Assembly (NCBI GenBank): GCA_964604015.1 | Contig: CAZRXF010000013.1 | Coordinates: 1-29,700, forward strand | Direction of reading: 5' to 3' | Source: CANNBR01 sp964604015 | Lineage (GTDB): Bacteria; Babelota; Babeliae; Babelales; CAIQNR01 | Length of the DNA stretch: 29,700 nt | Made by a program: the position numbers and the translations under genes | Notes under the pieces: model-generated | Seen by the model: the letters and a program-made list of their open reading frames with translations, nothing else | Database searches by the model: none | What the model was told of the DNA's origin: nothing | In this document: positions 6,801 to 15,626 of the stretch, in pieces | How positions within the stretch are numbered: the first letter of the stretch is position 1 | How the letters are laid out: each line of letters starts with the position of its first letter

Positions 6801-9770
6801 AAGCGAGAACAAGCATTTTTTGGTGTGTCTGAAGACTTTTTAACGCTTACAAAAACAGTGATACATGCGGGGGGAAATTTTTCTCAGATACCAACTAGTT
6901 CACCCGTTTCGTCTCAGACAAAGATACGTGTACAGTTTCCGCTTGCCTCGACTGTTACGTGCCCTGCATTTGTAAGTACGCTTTCAAATCTTGCTCAGTT
7001 GTATCTGACGCAGGGTGCTGTTTTGCTTGCGTCTCTTAAGAAAGATTTTGAAGCGGGCAAGTATGCCTCATCGCCTCAAGAAGCATATGAAGCGATTACC
7101 AACAATTTTTCACAGGCGGCAACTTTCTTTGGTAAGAGCGGTGAAGAAGCTATGGTTCTTACGGTACAACAGGCTATTACGCAGGCGGCTGCTTTTGCTT
7201 ACTATTCTTCGGTTATTCCAGCACCAAAAACGACACAATTATTGCAAGAAACAGTGGCGCAAAAAGCTTCTCTTTCAGCGGAATTTGTTGCGGATCAAAT
7301 TAGAAAAAGTGGAGCAACAAAAGCCAGCCCACGTACAACAGTTTTTGCGTTTCAGGAGCCTGCAAGTCCATCAAAAAAACAACCTGCGTTAGAGCGGTCT
7401 ACTTTTTTTGGATTTTCAGCTCCTCGCAAAGGATCATCAGTGCCTGCTCAACAGGTGCAAGAAAACCAGGGAGCACCAGCAGTGACTATTCCAACAGGGC
7501 CAGTGACTGTTGGAACATTGTTTTCCGTTGATGATCCGGACTACCTTCTGCGGTATTCTGAACAAGATTTGACCCTTGCAGCACAGGAAGAAAAAGCTTC
7601 TGCCGCTCTTGCAAAAATTTCTCAGACAACTCAACGGCAGGCGAAAGCAATGATTGCTAAGGTTCCGGGGGCCCATGTTCCTGTCACTTCTTCCGTTCCT
7701 GTCCCTACGTATCAAGGGCTCTTGACTGTTGCACAGACAGCATTGGGTACACAAACAAAAATGCAAACAACTACGACTGATATGGCTTTGATCAAAGATC
7801 TTGTAAGTCCGTTGTACCGATTGTTGTTAGTTGAAAATGGGTATACAAGTCAGTTGTGCCCTCTGGATCAGGAGGTGCAAAGGTATACTGCTCAGGTGAC
7901 AAAGCTTGTTTCACAGGGGATGTCATTTGGATCATTTTCACTGTTTACGTCATATGTTCTTGAAAAGCGGAAGATGGCTGATGGAACAGAGCATGTCATT
8001 CTTATTACGATCAACGGTCCGTTGCAGGCAGTGCCACGTTTTCAGGGAGAGTTTCAGACTGCTATTGCTTACTACACACAATATGGAGAGTTTTATGCAC
8101 TGAGTCAGCAGACTGTTCAGGTGGGAGGAACGCTTTTTTATCAGCTTCCTGACCCTAATTTTTTGCATCAGGCAAAAGCATTCAAGGGAGTTATTGGTGC
8201 CTATCTTTCACAAATAATCGATTATCAGGCGGTGATCAAAAATATTATGAAATCAGCTCCCGTGATAACAACGTTGGCTGATAGAAAGAAGTATGTGTTT
8301 GAGAATTATTCGTCTGTGTATGGTCTTTTAAATACTGCCTATACGTGGCTTCTTTCTGCCTTGGGTGGTATTCAGAATCTTCAACAGACACAGGGTATTT
8401 TCTGGATTTCGTCAGGTTCATTCAATGAACTTAATTTTCAGAATCTTTGTACCTACATGAAGGATAGCTCTCGGTTTCTTGTAGGGTATCCAACGAGTGC
8501 ACCGTATAAAAAAGTTCTTGAAGATATTGGTGTGCTTGGAACAATGGCCATGAATTATACCAACAATCAGGCTCTTCTTTTGAGTCTTTTAGGAGATTTA
8601 TATGAGGACGCTGGAGATCTCACCTTATTGTATGAACAATCTGCTCCTACTATTAACGGCTACCCGTCAACAGCTTCGACCAATTTGCCGTTGGGGGCAC
8701 AGAATCTGACATCTGAATATCCGGGATGTTTTGTTCCTGTTGCTGGAACGGCGCAAGTTCCGAAAAATTTTGGAGTTACATGGGAATCGTATAATGGTAG
8801 CTCAAAGTTTTATCTCGTGGCGTTCCAGAAATTTCAGGATGCCTATCTAGCAAGCACTGGTGAAGGAAACATTATGGCAACGGACACTGATTTCAGGCGG
8901 GCGTGGGGAAATTACGTCTTAGTCTTACTACGGGCCATGATACAGCGGATTGCTCTTTTTGGAAGAAATTCAACGAGTGCGACATTTAAAACGGTGGGAG
9001 TAAACACACAGATTTCGCTTGGCACTAATGCTTATTTTGGTCAGGTAGTTACCCAGGGGCAAACGTATGGTGGTGCAGCGGCACTGCAAGGATTTTCGGC
9101 ATTGCAAGGGGGGGCGCTTGTCGGTAATGATTCAGCAACTTTGCAAAATCAGTATTCACTGATGCGAGGGTTACTTCTTGATTCGTTTATCTTTTGCTCT
9201 GCCGTAGAAAAAGCAACACAATCACTGTATTCCGATCCAACGGGAAATCTTTCTAAGCAAAGTGTTCTTGGACTGGCGCAACTGCTCAAGTGTGCCATTG
9301 CGTACTATATGCCAGGCATGCAGGTGTTAGCTGCCCGTGAAGAAAAGGTTGGCTCGGCTTATGAAGCTGGTACCGTAGGTGAAAACCAAACGGAGAAAGT
9401 TGAACTTGCTACTCCTGTGCTTGTCTTGCCATTAAGTGAGGTGGGGCTTGATAAGCTTGGTGAGCCAAATTTTGCCCAGCTTACGTATTCAAATGTTTTC
9501 CAGCCGTTTATGGAATATTGCCTGTACGGCCTTATGGGTTCTGAAGATGATCCACGTGGACCGTTTCCTAATCTTATTAATCCTGAAAACATTGCTGCTC
9601 TTAACAATTTTGCATCCCAACTTTATAGTGCTGTTCAGAGTTTGTATGCGCATGCATTCTTGCCAACCAGTGTGCAAAATAATCCAGTAGAATTAGCAAA
9701 TGATTTGAAGGCTGCAATTCAGGCACGTGAACAAAACATGATTGTAAATCCAGAAGCGTATGTTGGATAA
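3873..9770 (+). CDS. Very large exported protein of unknown function (1965 aa)
   Basis: No recognised family. The N-terminus has basic residues and a hydrophobic stretch (about 12-29) suggesting a signal peptide ending near LQA (27-29). C22 could instead act in an atypical lipobox. Directly after it, the octapeptide F(G/A)WVPPTP occurs twice (32-39 and 51-58). Short aromatic FGF/FAF motifs recur in Pro/Lys/Gln-rich linkers: FFGF at 72-75, FGF at 148-150, FAF at 1158-1160 and FFGF at 1178-1181. The remainder is mostly predicted helix, rich in Ala, Gln and Tyr, with TPR-like stretches such as AIAAYQSAAQAFKKAG. The linker near residues 1140-1210 divides the protein into two large helical halves. 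The ribosome site is AAGGG just upstream. An adhesin, scaffold or host-directed protein is possible, but this is speculation. Confidence 0.85.
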   Translation: MKHKTRFYDHSRIFPFLLVFGCSDLALQASVFGWVPPTPHEQQQAAAPQEFAWVPPTPVERKPAVTTAPGQFFGFEEERKVTRKLSPSAPVAYPFTVMQKQGVPDDPEAAAFFKELSGLEMDTFNLAPLVSAILKTYQPKQAATPALFGFATKGHQAVAVSAFGGSTTNIFDKKTFTKFKECLNGSGASYLSYLTGLWDLYGKQYEHLIKQGKEDEAKRIILNAFSSGSCAVAMYGQLVGQIITFIKTRLNSFSLFTFGQSGATYFLTTELPQLDTIVAQAQQQFDAHFAGGPDGFPAVGKLAGANATTLSQNYKIIERGYQEQKGTLCADFVMSLAKTLADTYQPMLAYEQSIKKVLDLPFGSVELTSALANLNTFYSLAENGLDLLNEKNPIPPFGVYKNPYQALQAMSGNLASFYFYASLVGQNVITAACKTPDSLAYQNQLVSSNGQLQSSFYQTMSSYLTCIQSYYQSASQYYAAQLNSTNSAIYNQVSAYFSAGSAYWTKAESLLANNDFPDAIAAYQSAAQAFKKAGNSDLSFVLTHRCDAAALAYYQTTLQSYTQFYQLAIPAYLAGMLTPPSSPVTSEQASTWHSAYPNGFVQLFYYDAATNQSGLTPSFQGIAWLATQAVPVYSHMLNAYQTDHSATGKSVRQYLQQSLVILENIAQGAQGMFYNDPLMQTKSLRSESALSQYRAADANSGSGTIQGVTEGALQYIKIYESFAKADTLLAQGATAGNQALQLPYQGLFSGQSVSGFAQLSCLVQLYWSLLNVDPCLARAQQYSDYAGILTSAALILLSQAQALCSDPTLASVLSSSYAASVQEKTKQIATPSSLSSLVAEGDALRKTATNAVAFESALACYRTAGLLGDITAQANYLETIEAYADWYRTSSNVDFAHFYAASVYYRGYLAQKKGWQSTSNALAAMTKELQTFSSDFGTALDQLGLSVQNATYPDAIKRLGPLVALQDEMNFMVVRQKREQAFFGVSEDFLTLTKTVIHAGGNFSQIPTSSPVSSQTKIRVQFPLASTVTCPAFVSTLSNLAQLYLTQGAVLLASLKKDFEAGKYASSPQEAYEAITNNFSQAATFFGKSGEEAMVLTVQQAITQAAAFAYYSSVIPAPKTTQLLQETVAQKASLSAEFVADQIRKSGATKASPRTTVFAFQEPASPSKKQPALERSTFFGFSAPRKGSSVPAQQVQENQGAPAVTIPTGPVTVGTLFSVDDPDYLLRYSEQDLTLAAQEEKASAALAKISQTTQRQAKAMIAKVPGAHVPVTSSVPVPTYQGLLTVAQTALGTQTKMQTTTTDMALIKDLVSPLYRLLLVENGYTSQLCPLDQEVQRYTAQVTKLVSQGMSFGSFSLFTSYVLEKRKMADGTEHVILITINGPLQAVPRFQGEFQTAIAYYTQYGEFYALSQQTVQVGGTLFYQLPDPNFLHQAKAFKGVIGAYLSQIIDYQAVIKNIMKSAPVITTLADRKKYVFENYSSVYGLLNTAYTWLLSALGGIQNLQQTQGIFWISSGSFNELNFQNLCTYMKDSSRFLVGYPTSAPYKKVLEDIGVLGTMAMNYTNNQALLLSLLGDLYEDAGDLTLLYEQSAPTINGYPSTASTNLPLGAQNLTSEYPGCFVPVAGTAQVPKNFGVTWESYNGSSKFYLVAFQKFQDAYLASTGEGNIMATDTDFRRAWGNYVLVLLRAMIQRIALFGRNSTSATFKTVGVNTQISLGTNAYFGQVVTQGQTYGGAAALQGFSALQGGALVGNDSATLQNQYSLMRGLLLDSFIFCSAVEKATQSLYSDPTGNLSKQSVLGLAQLLKCAIAYYMPGMQVLAAREEKVGSAYEAGTVGENQTEKVELATPVLVLPLSEVGLDKLGEPNFAQLTYSNVFQPFMEYCLYGLMGSEDDPRGPFPNLINPENIAALNNFASQLYSAVQSLYAHAFLPTSVQNNPVELANDLKAAIQAREQNMIVNPEAYVG

Positions 9771-9955
9771 ATGGAGTGTTGTAGATTGCCTGGGCAATAT
9801 CTGTTTCTTGATTGCATTATCTGCATTAGTTCAGCGTTAATGAGAATAAGGCTGTTTTTACAAAACGTAATAAAAATGTTGCTTTGGCTAATTCAGTTTG
9901 AAATACTGTGAAATAAGTCGAAATCTGTCGCGGAAAATCCAAAAGGGGATGATAG

Positions 9956-12454
9956 ATGAAAAGGTTAGTAGCCGGATTGCTTTTAGGATGCTCTTGGTAT
10001 GGGGCGTATACTGCTCAAACAAGTATGTATCAATATCGTTATTACACGCCCGCATTGTACGGTAATGCACTGTGTGGTTTTTTTGGGGATTGTTTTCCTG
10101 TTGGTGGGGCATCAACCCCTCTTTACAGCAGACTGTACGCTCCACCGGTATGGGGATCACAGTACGGTTCTTCCACCTACAACCTCGATCAGGTTTTTGG
10201 AGCAAACTCGTGGATTAATTCAGGGCTTTCTCAATTTTATGAAAAGGGTCATCCAGGTACACCAGTTTCTGATAAAAACCTTGTTCCGCAATCCTTCTCC
10301 CAATATCCGTATCTGCTTGCTGGTGGTGCCGAATGGGAAGTGAATGCACAAGCGATTGTCCAGTACATTCAGAATAACGAAGGAACTGTTCCCTTTACCT
10401 ATTACAATGCGGCCCTTATTGAGTACTTTGCGGCCCGTTTGGCAATGGCATCGTCAGCTTTTATGGCAACATCTGCAACAGACAATGCAAATAATGGTTT
10501 TTTGAATATGGTCTATCCTTCAAATCTTCCGTACACCTATAGTGAGCAGGCTGTTCTAAATAATTTCGTGACTGCAGCACAAAATCTTTTTGCCTGGGCC
10601 CGTTACCTCAGAAATATTACGGTACCAGATAGCATGAATTTGCCGAGTGTTGCTTCTATGGCAAGTCAGAATCCAACAATGATGACGCAGGCAAATGGGT
10701 ACACGCTTGGGGGATTGGATACGTTTGTTGGGGTGATTGTCATAAATCCTGAAGAAGGACCAACAACAACGCCTCCTTCACCAGGTCAGCAAACACAATC
10801 GGTAGCCACTGAAACCTATGGGTTACAGCAAGTTGTGTATCCGATATTTCAAAAACCTTCAGAACCAAGTCAGGTTCCGGCGCCATCGTCATCAAATGGG
10901 CAAGGTCTTTTAACAAATATGTCCACACCGATTACGGTAAACCCTCCGACTCAAAATCTTAAAGATCGCTTTCAGTTTCCTGGGTATACCAGTTTTGTAA
11001 GAAGAAATGCGGGAAACTATATCTACTTCCTTCCTGTTTCAACGCAGGTTTATAACACGAGTACCAATGGAACGCCTGCCTACTATGCAGTGCAAGAAAC
11101 TGCGGATAACTGGGCAACCGCTTCTACTTCCACCTGTAATGCAACAACTACCTGTAACCCAGGATCTGTGTACTTCAGACAAGTAGCTTTTAGGCCGACA
11201 ACCAATGGGGGACTGAGTGCTGGTACGGTGATTGTGGGTGTTGGTGTAACAAATGCGCCAAATAGTACTGCTGCTGTGCCATGTCCTGGTACCATTTCAG
11301 TTGGGCAGGTTCCTGCGTACGATCAAAACAGTGCGGCAGCTCCTACGTCAGGGTATCCGATTCAAATTGATACTTCGTCAGCATTTACAACGGCAAATTT
11401 CAACTATTCCGATCAGAGTTTTACTAACTTTTTTGCTGATAGGCAGCCGTGGGCTGTGGTGGTTCAGATGGTTCCAACATTTGTATCTCCAACAGGAACA
11501 ACAAATGGGCAACCAAATCCGGTGATTCCTGGCTATCCTAACGGTTTTTATCAACTCAACCCAACCATTGTTGGGGTAGCAAAACTTAACTCCTTTGATT
11601 TTCCTTTGATGTTTGCTCAAGATCCACTTGCACAAGGATATACGGGATATCTTGCGTCTCAGAGTGCGCAACAAGGATCAGGGTTACTGTCAACCTCGAA
11701 TACTCCTTCACAAAATTCAACGACCTGGGCAGGGGCACAACCTGAGATTTCTAATCCGCTCCTTCCGCCAGCAGGTCAAGGTAACGTAGGTATCGGAAAT
11801 AGTGTTGGTATTGCATTCTCGCAACGTACACTGTGGGAAGGTGTTGAAGAGCTCTATTCGCTTGCGCTTCAAAAAATTACGTATCCTCCGTACCCAACGT
11901 ACAACTACTCGTTTGCCTATCTGTTTTTACAGGCGCTTTTCAATGGGCATTTGTATAGTGCTACAGCAAACTCGCTGTACAGTGTGATGAAGCAGAATGG
12001 AAAGCTTGTCGGAAGAACTCAGTCTGCAGTTCGTGAAGCGGGGGTTATTGGTAATTTAACTTACGACTATATCAGTGAAACAAATCTTCCTCTGTATCGC
12101 ATTACCAATGGAATCCCTTTAAGTGCAAATAGTACACCAGCGTATGGTGTGTGGCCGGTTAATGAATATCGTAGGGAGCCGTCTGCTTCAGACTGGTTAA
12201 CTCCAGGGACTCCGCTTGATTGGATTTTCCTACGTGCTCTGATGGTGGGGCGTGCTCTGGTTGAAAACGTTGGTATTACCATCGATGCGCTTCTGTATCT
12301 AGAAACGATTTTGGCAAATCCGGGAGCCTCATTTGATGTTAATCGCCGTGGTTATGTGAAAGCATCGCCAAGAAGTAGAACCGTTCCTGCATATATTGGC
12401 CAAAAGAATGGTTACCAAACGGTGCTTGCTGTTACTCCTGTAGCGGCAAGTTAA
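9956..12454 (+). CDS. Exported or lipoprotein-like protein of unknown function (832 aa)
   Basis: No recognised family. The start MKRLVAGLLLGC has a short basic and hydrophobic leader. LLGC ending at C12, followed by Ser, fits a lipobox; ordinary cleavage after AYTA is the alternative. The mature part is rich in Tyr, Asn, Ser, Thr, Pro and Gly, with few charged residues. It includes a Pro/Ser/Gln-rich linker around residues 265-320 and a Cys-containing central segment (STCNATTTC). The C-terminal third looks more helical and globular. The composition suits a surface or secreted structural protein. The ATG is supported by AAAAGGGG at 9941-9948. It heads a compact three-gene run: the next start is 20 nt after its stop, so co-expression with the paralogous pair downstream is likely. 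Confidence 0.85.
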   Translation: MKRLVAGLLLGCSWYGAYTAQTSMYQYRYYTPALYGNALCGFFGDCFPVGGASTPLYSRLYAPPVWGSQYGSSTYNLDQVFGANSWINSGLSQFYEKGHPGTPVSDKNLVPQSFSQYPYLLAGGAEWEVNAQAIVQYIQNNEGTVPFTYYNAALIEYFAARLAMASSAFMATSATDNANNGFLNMVYPSNLPYTYSEQAVLNNFVTAAQNLFAWARYLRNITVPDSMNLPSVASMASQNPTMMTQANGYTLGGLDTFVGVIVINPEEGPTTTPPSPGQQTQSVATETYGLQQVVYPIFQKPSEPSQVPAPSSSNGQGLLTNMSTPITVNPPTQNLKDRFQFPGYTSFVRRNAGNYIYFLPVSTQVYNTSTNGTPAYYAVQETADNWATASTSTCNATTTCNPGSVYFRQVAFRPTTNGGLSAGTVIVGVGVTNAPNSTAAVPCPGTISVGQVPAYDQNSAAAPTSGYPIQIDTSSAFTTANFNYSDQSFTNFFADRQPWAVVVQMVPTFVSPTGTTNGQPNPVIPGYPNGFYQLNPTIVGVAKLNSFDFPLMFAQDPLAQGYTGYLASQSAQQGSGLLSTSNTPSQNSTTWAGAQPEISNPLLPPAGQGNVGIGNSVGIAFSQRTLWEGVEELYSLALQKITYPPYPTYNYSFAYLFLQALFNGHLYSATANSLYSVMKQNGKLVGRTQSAVREAGVIGNLTYDYISETNLPLYRITNGIPLSANSTPAYGVWPVNEYRREPSASDWLTPGTPLDWIFLRALMVGRALVENVGITIDALLYLETILANPGASFDVNRRGYVKASPRSRTVPAYIGQKNGYQTVLAVTPVAAS

Positions 12455-12473
12455 CTAAGGGGAGCTACGGAAA

Positions 12474-14108
12474 ATGAAGATGATACGACTGATCTTAATG
12501 AGTATCCTAGCAATAGGGTACTCTCTCCAGGGTTCTTCTCAGGAGGTTCTCTATTCTCTCAATTTACCTGGAAATCCTTTTCAGCAGCCGTACTTTCAGG
12601 TGATGAGTAAAGCTGATAACGCGAACTCTACTTTGGGTATAGGGAATATTCACTCTGTCGTTGTGAACGGACAGGGTGAATTAGGGTCAGCAAATGGTGC
12701 AACCTGGGTTACGAGTGATTATGTTTCTTACTATTGGAATTCTAGCGACACTTGGCAAGGTAATGGTGCGTATGGTGCAGCTGATTGGTATACGGTCGTG
12801 TACGGACTAAGTCCATACGCCGTGCGTGGGTATAGTGAAGGTGCTGCCGTGACTTTGTATCTTCAGCGGCCTGCTCAAGTACAGCTGCCTTTTATTCCTT
12901 CAGGGGGTTCTACGGTCTATGCGACCTTGCCTGATTACAGCGATATGTTTCTTGCTCAAACGGCTGCCATTGTTTCTGCGCACACTGGGTGCGGGGATGG
13001 TTGCGGGTTTCCCGTTTCAAATGCTCCCATAGGTAGTTGGTATAAATATAATCCGGTAATTTATACGTCTTCTCCTGCAGGAGGGCATTGTCATCACTAC
13101 TGTAACAATTTTGGAGCGGGAGCTGTGGCGTTTGGAACGCTGCAGCATATAAGTGAATGGACAACACAGAATGTTTTTGGGCTTTTTTATACGAGCGGAA
13201 CAAATTATTGGCCGCAGACGTGTAGTTGGGGACCTTATATTCCTTATTTTTTTTCTTCTCTCACAGGTGATTACTTATCAAGTTGTACGTTTCCACAGGG
13301 ACAGCAGGGAACCTATCCTGCTTACAGTCACACGTTGCCGATTGCTCCCATTATCACGCCTGGTATCGTTTCTAATTCGGGGAGTATTTACGACAGTTAT
13401 ATGCAAGCGCTTTGGATGACGGCTCCTGAAGGCGATTTGGGCGGGAATTTTTCTGCAGCAGCAAACATGTATCTTGCAAGCCCTACAGAGTCGTATAGCA
13501 CTGTTTCAATGTCATCAATGAACTATTACCAACTATTTGCCCAAAATATGCAGTATTTCAATTATGAGAACGGAAATTACAACGTTTTGTATGCTACCCC
13601 AGGTGAAGGGATATTCTCTGATTGTATGCAATTAGCAGGCATGCAGGCGGTGTCAACAACACCTCATTCAGCTGTGTTTACTGGTTCCGTAGGTTCTGCA
13701 GGGATAACTGGTCTGTTACCTATGAGTGGGACTTTTGAAGGAACAACACCGTTCACTATTCCTCAAGCATTTTTATCAAATGTTACTCAGGCAAATTTTT
13801 TATCGGGAACGTATTTTACGAACGCTCAAAGTGGTTGGACTGGTGCACTTGGGCCGCAGGAGTCAGGGCTTGAATATTATCTTGGTAGCGTGCCTCACTT
13901 TGCTTCTATGGTTCCGTATCTTCCTTTGTATTTTTCTGATCCAGGAAGAACATTAAAAGAAATTGGAACAAATTATTGTTCAGAAGAAGATTTTTCTGAA
14001 GTTCAGATGGAGCAGTCTGTTTCTCCGCAATTGCACGTGAGCAGGGAAAGTAGCCCTATGATGAATTTCATGGAGACGCTTGGTGGAACGAGAAAACGAA
14101 GGTTTTAG
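12474..14108 (+). CDS. Exported HCHxYC-motif protein, paralogue 1 (544 aa)
   Basis: No recognised family. An N-terminal signal peptide (MKMIRLILMSILAIGYSLQG) is followed by the block SLNLPGNPFQQPYFQ, shared with the next gene. The most distinctive feature is GGHCHHYCN with H205, C206, H207, H208 and C210, a dense His/Cys cluster that could bind metal or form disulfides. NYWPQTCSWGPYI (C250) and AQSGWTGALGPQES near the C-terminus are also shared. An additional CGDGC precedes the cluster only in this copy. The protein ends in a basic tail (LGGTRKRRF). The ribosome site AAGGGGAG (12457-12464) fixes the start. The spacing to the downstream paralogue is 12 nt, so the two are almost certainly one operon. 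Catalytic and structural roles are equally open. Confidence 0.87.
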   Translation: MKMIRLILMSILAIGYSLQGSSQEVLYSLNLPGNPFQQPYFQVMSKADNANSTLGIGNIHSVVVNGQGELGSANGATWVTSDYVSYYWNSSDTWQGNGAYGAADWYTVVYGLSPYAVRGYSEGAAVTLYLQRPAQVQLPFIPSGGSTVYATLPDYSDMFLAQTAAIVSAHTGCGDGCGFPVSNAPIGSWYKYNPVIYTSSPAGGHCHHYCNNFGAGAVAFGTLQHISEWTTQNVFGLFYTSGTNYWPQTCSWGPYIPYFFSSLTGDYLSSCTFPQGQQGTYPAYSHTLPIAPIITPGIVSNSGSIYDSYMQALWMTAPEGDLGGNFSAAANMYLASPTESYSTVSMSSMNYYQLFAQNMQYFNYENGNYNVLYATPGEGIFSDCMQLAGMQAVSTTPHSAVFTGSVGSAGITGLLPMSGTFEGTTPFTIPQAFLSNVTQANFLSGTYFTNAQSGWTGALGPQESGLEYYLGSVPHFASMVPYLPLYFSDPGRTLKEIGTNYCSEEDFSEVQMEQSVSPQLHVSRESSPMMNFMETLGGTRKRRF

Positions 14109-14120
14109 AGAGGGAAAAAG

Positions 14121-15620
14121 ATGAAAAAACTGAGTAGTGTAAGAATAGTTACTGGACTACTTTGTGTGATGGCGCCCTTGCTGCATGGTTCGACACAGGA
14201 ATTTCTCTATTCCATCAATTTACCGACAAATCCATTTCAGCAGCCGTACTTTCAAATGATGGTGAAGTCTGATAATCCTAATCAGATAATGAACGTACAA
14301 GCTTTGATCGGAATACCTTTTGGGGGAAATGAAGTGACCAATACGGGATCCGTAGCTGCTGGTACAGACTACGTCTCCTATTATACGGATGGCAGCAATG
14401 GTTCCATTTTCACCGTAGTATACGGTTTGACTCCCCATGTTTTCCGTGGCTATGTCGAGGGGATTGCGTCAACACTCTATCTGCAACGACCGGCTCAAAT
14501 TACCTTACCTTTCACTCCCTCCGGCTGTTCCCCTTTGAATGTTACATTTCCTGATTATTCAGATGCTTTTTTAACTCAAACAGTTTCCGCTTTTCGTCAG
14601 ATTGGTTGGAATAATATGTATGGATTACCTGAGGATCACGCCGTAGGTGCATGGCTTCGCTATTATCCGTGCATTCAAAGCTGGTGTTCTGCCGGTGGAC
14701 ATTGCCATAATTACTGCAACTCGTTTGGCTCGATGGCAATGGGATTTGGGTCACTGAGTTTCCAGGCTGAAAATACGTCGCATATCGTTTTTTCTGTAGC
14801 CCAATATTCTGGTACGAACTATTGGCCTCAGACGTGTAGTTGGGGGCCTTATATTCAGAGTGGAATAAGTCTGGTTGGTGGCAATATCTTAACATCGGCA
14901 GCGCGGTTTAATGCCTACTCTGGATGTCCTTCTGTTCTTGCTTGTTCTCCTGTCATGTGGGTGACGGGTGATTTTGCAGGTAATTTTTCTGCCTCAGTCA
15001 ATTTGTACAGTTCTGAACCAGCTACGTATTATGGGGCGGCAGCTGTCCCTTCTACGACAAGCTATGCACAAATGTTTGCTGAAAATATGCAATATTTTGT
15101 GGGTATTCCTCCAAGTTCTATTAATCCAGGGCAAGGAGTTTTTTCCGATGCCATACAAATGGCTGCGATGCAGGCAGTCTCTCCAGCTACGCAGGGAAGT
15201 GTCTATGTCGGTTCGAACGGAAATTCTGGAATAACTGGTCCTGTGACAGTGAATGGAGCTTCCTTTACTGTTCCTGAAGCATTTCTTTCAAAAATGACGG
15301 CGAACAACTTTGTGTCCAGCACGTATTTTTCCAGCGCTCAAACGGGATGGACTGGTGCGTTAGGACCACAAGAATCAGCGTTTGAATACTATACAGGGGT
15401 GGTTATTCATACCAGTGATCCTGCACCGTATCTTCCTTTCTATCTTCTTGAACCTGGAGCTGAGCTGGGCAAGCCGGGAACCAACTTTTGTTCGCTTGCA
15501 GACTTTCAAGAAATGCAACTGAACCAATCAACAGCACAACAAATGCATGTGAGTGAAGCAAACAACCCGATGGTAAATCTTTTAGACTGTTTGGGTGGGA
15601 CAAGACAACATCGTGAGTAA
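14121..15620 (+). CDS. Exported HCHxYC-motif protein, paralogue 2 (499 aa)
   Basis: A clear paralogue of the preceding gene and of unknown function. After a signal peptide ending near LLHGS, it has SINLPTNPFQQPYFQ, AGGHCHNYCN (H194, C195, H196, C199), NYWPQTCSWGPYI (C239), AQTGWTGALGPQES and a closing LGGTR. The motifs lie in the same order and at similar spacing as in paralogue 1, so the fold must be common. Non-motif regions diverge strongly: the copy lacks CGDGC and has a shorter middle. The ribosome site is AGAGAGGG. It ends the operon and faces a minus-strand gene whose stop codon is only 6 nt away. A weak hairpin (15616-15631) spans the junction but has no T run. Confidence 0.87.
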   Translation: MKKLSSVRIVTGLLCVMAPLLHGSTQEFLYSINLPTNPFQQPYFQMMVKSDNPNQIMNVQALIGIPFGGNEVTNTGSVAAGTDYVSYYTDGSNGSIFTVVYGLTPHVFRGYVEGIASTLYLQRPAQITLPFTPSGCSPLNVTFPDYSDAFLTQTVSAFRQIGWNNMYGLPEDHAVGAWLRYYPCIQSWCSAGGHCHNYCNSFGSMAMGFGSLSFQAENTSHIVFSVAQYSGTNYWPQTCSWGPYIQSGISLVGGNILTSAARFNAYSGCPSVLACSPVMWVTGDFAGNFSASVNLYSSEPATYYGAAAVPSTTSYAQMFAENMQYFVGIPPSSINPGQGVFSDAIQMAAMQAVSPATQGSVYVGSNGNSGITGPVTVNGASFTVPEAFLSKMTANNFVSSTYFSSAQTGWTGALGPQESAFEYYTGVVIHTSDPAPYLPFYLLEPGAELGKPGTNFCSLADFQEMQLNQSTAQQMHVSEANNPMVNLLDCLGGTRQHRE

Positions 15621-15626
15621 GAGTGC

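Noticed and set aside
7015..7392. 125-codon plus-strand frame inside the giant gene
   Set aside because: It is rich in Arg and Leu, has no ribosome site, and lies wholly within a clearly coding frame.
9784..9797. ATTGCC/GGCAAT hairpin after the giant gene as terminator
   Set aside because: The loop would be only 2 nt and no T run follows directly.
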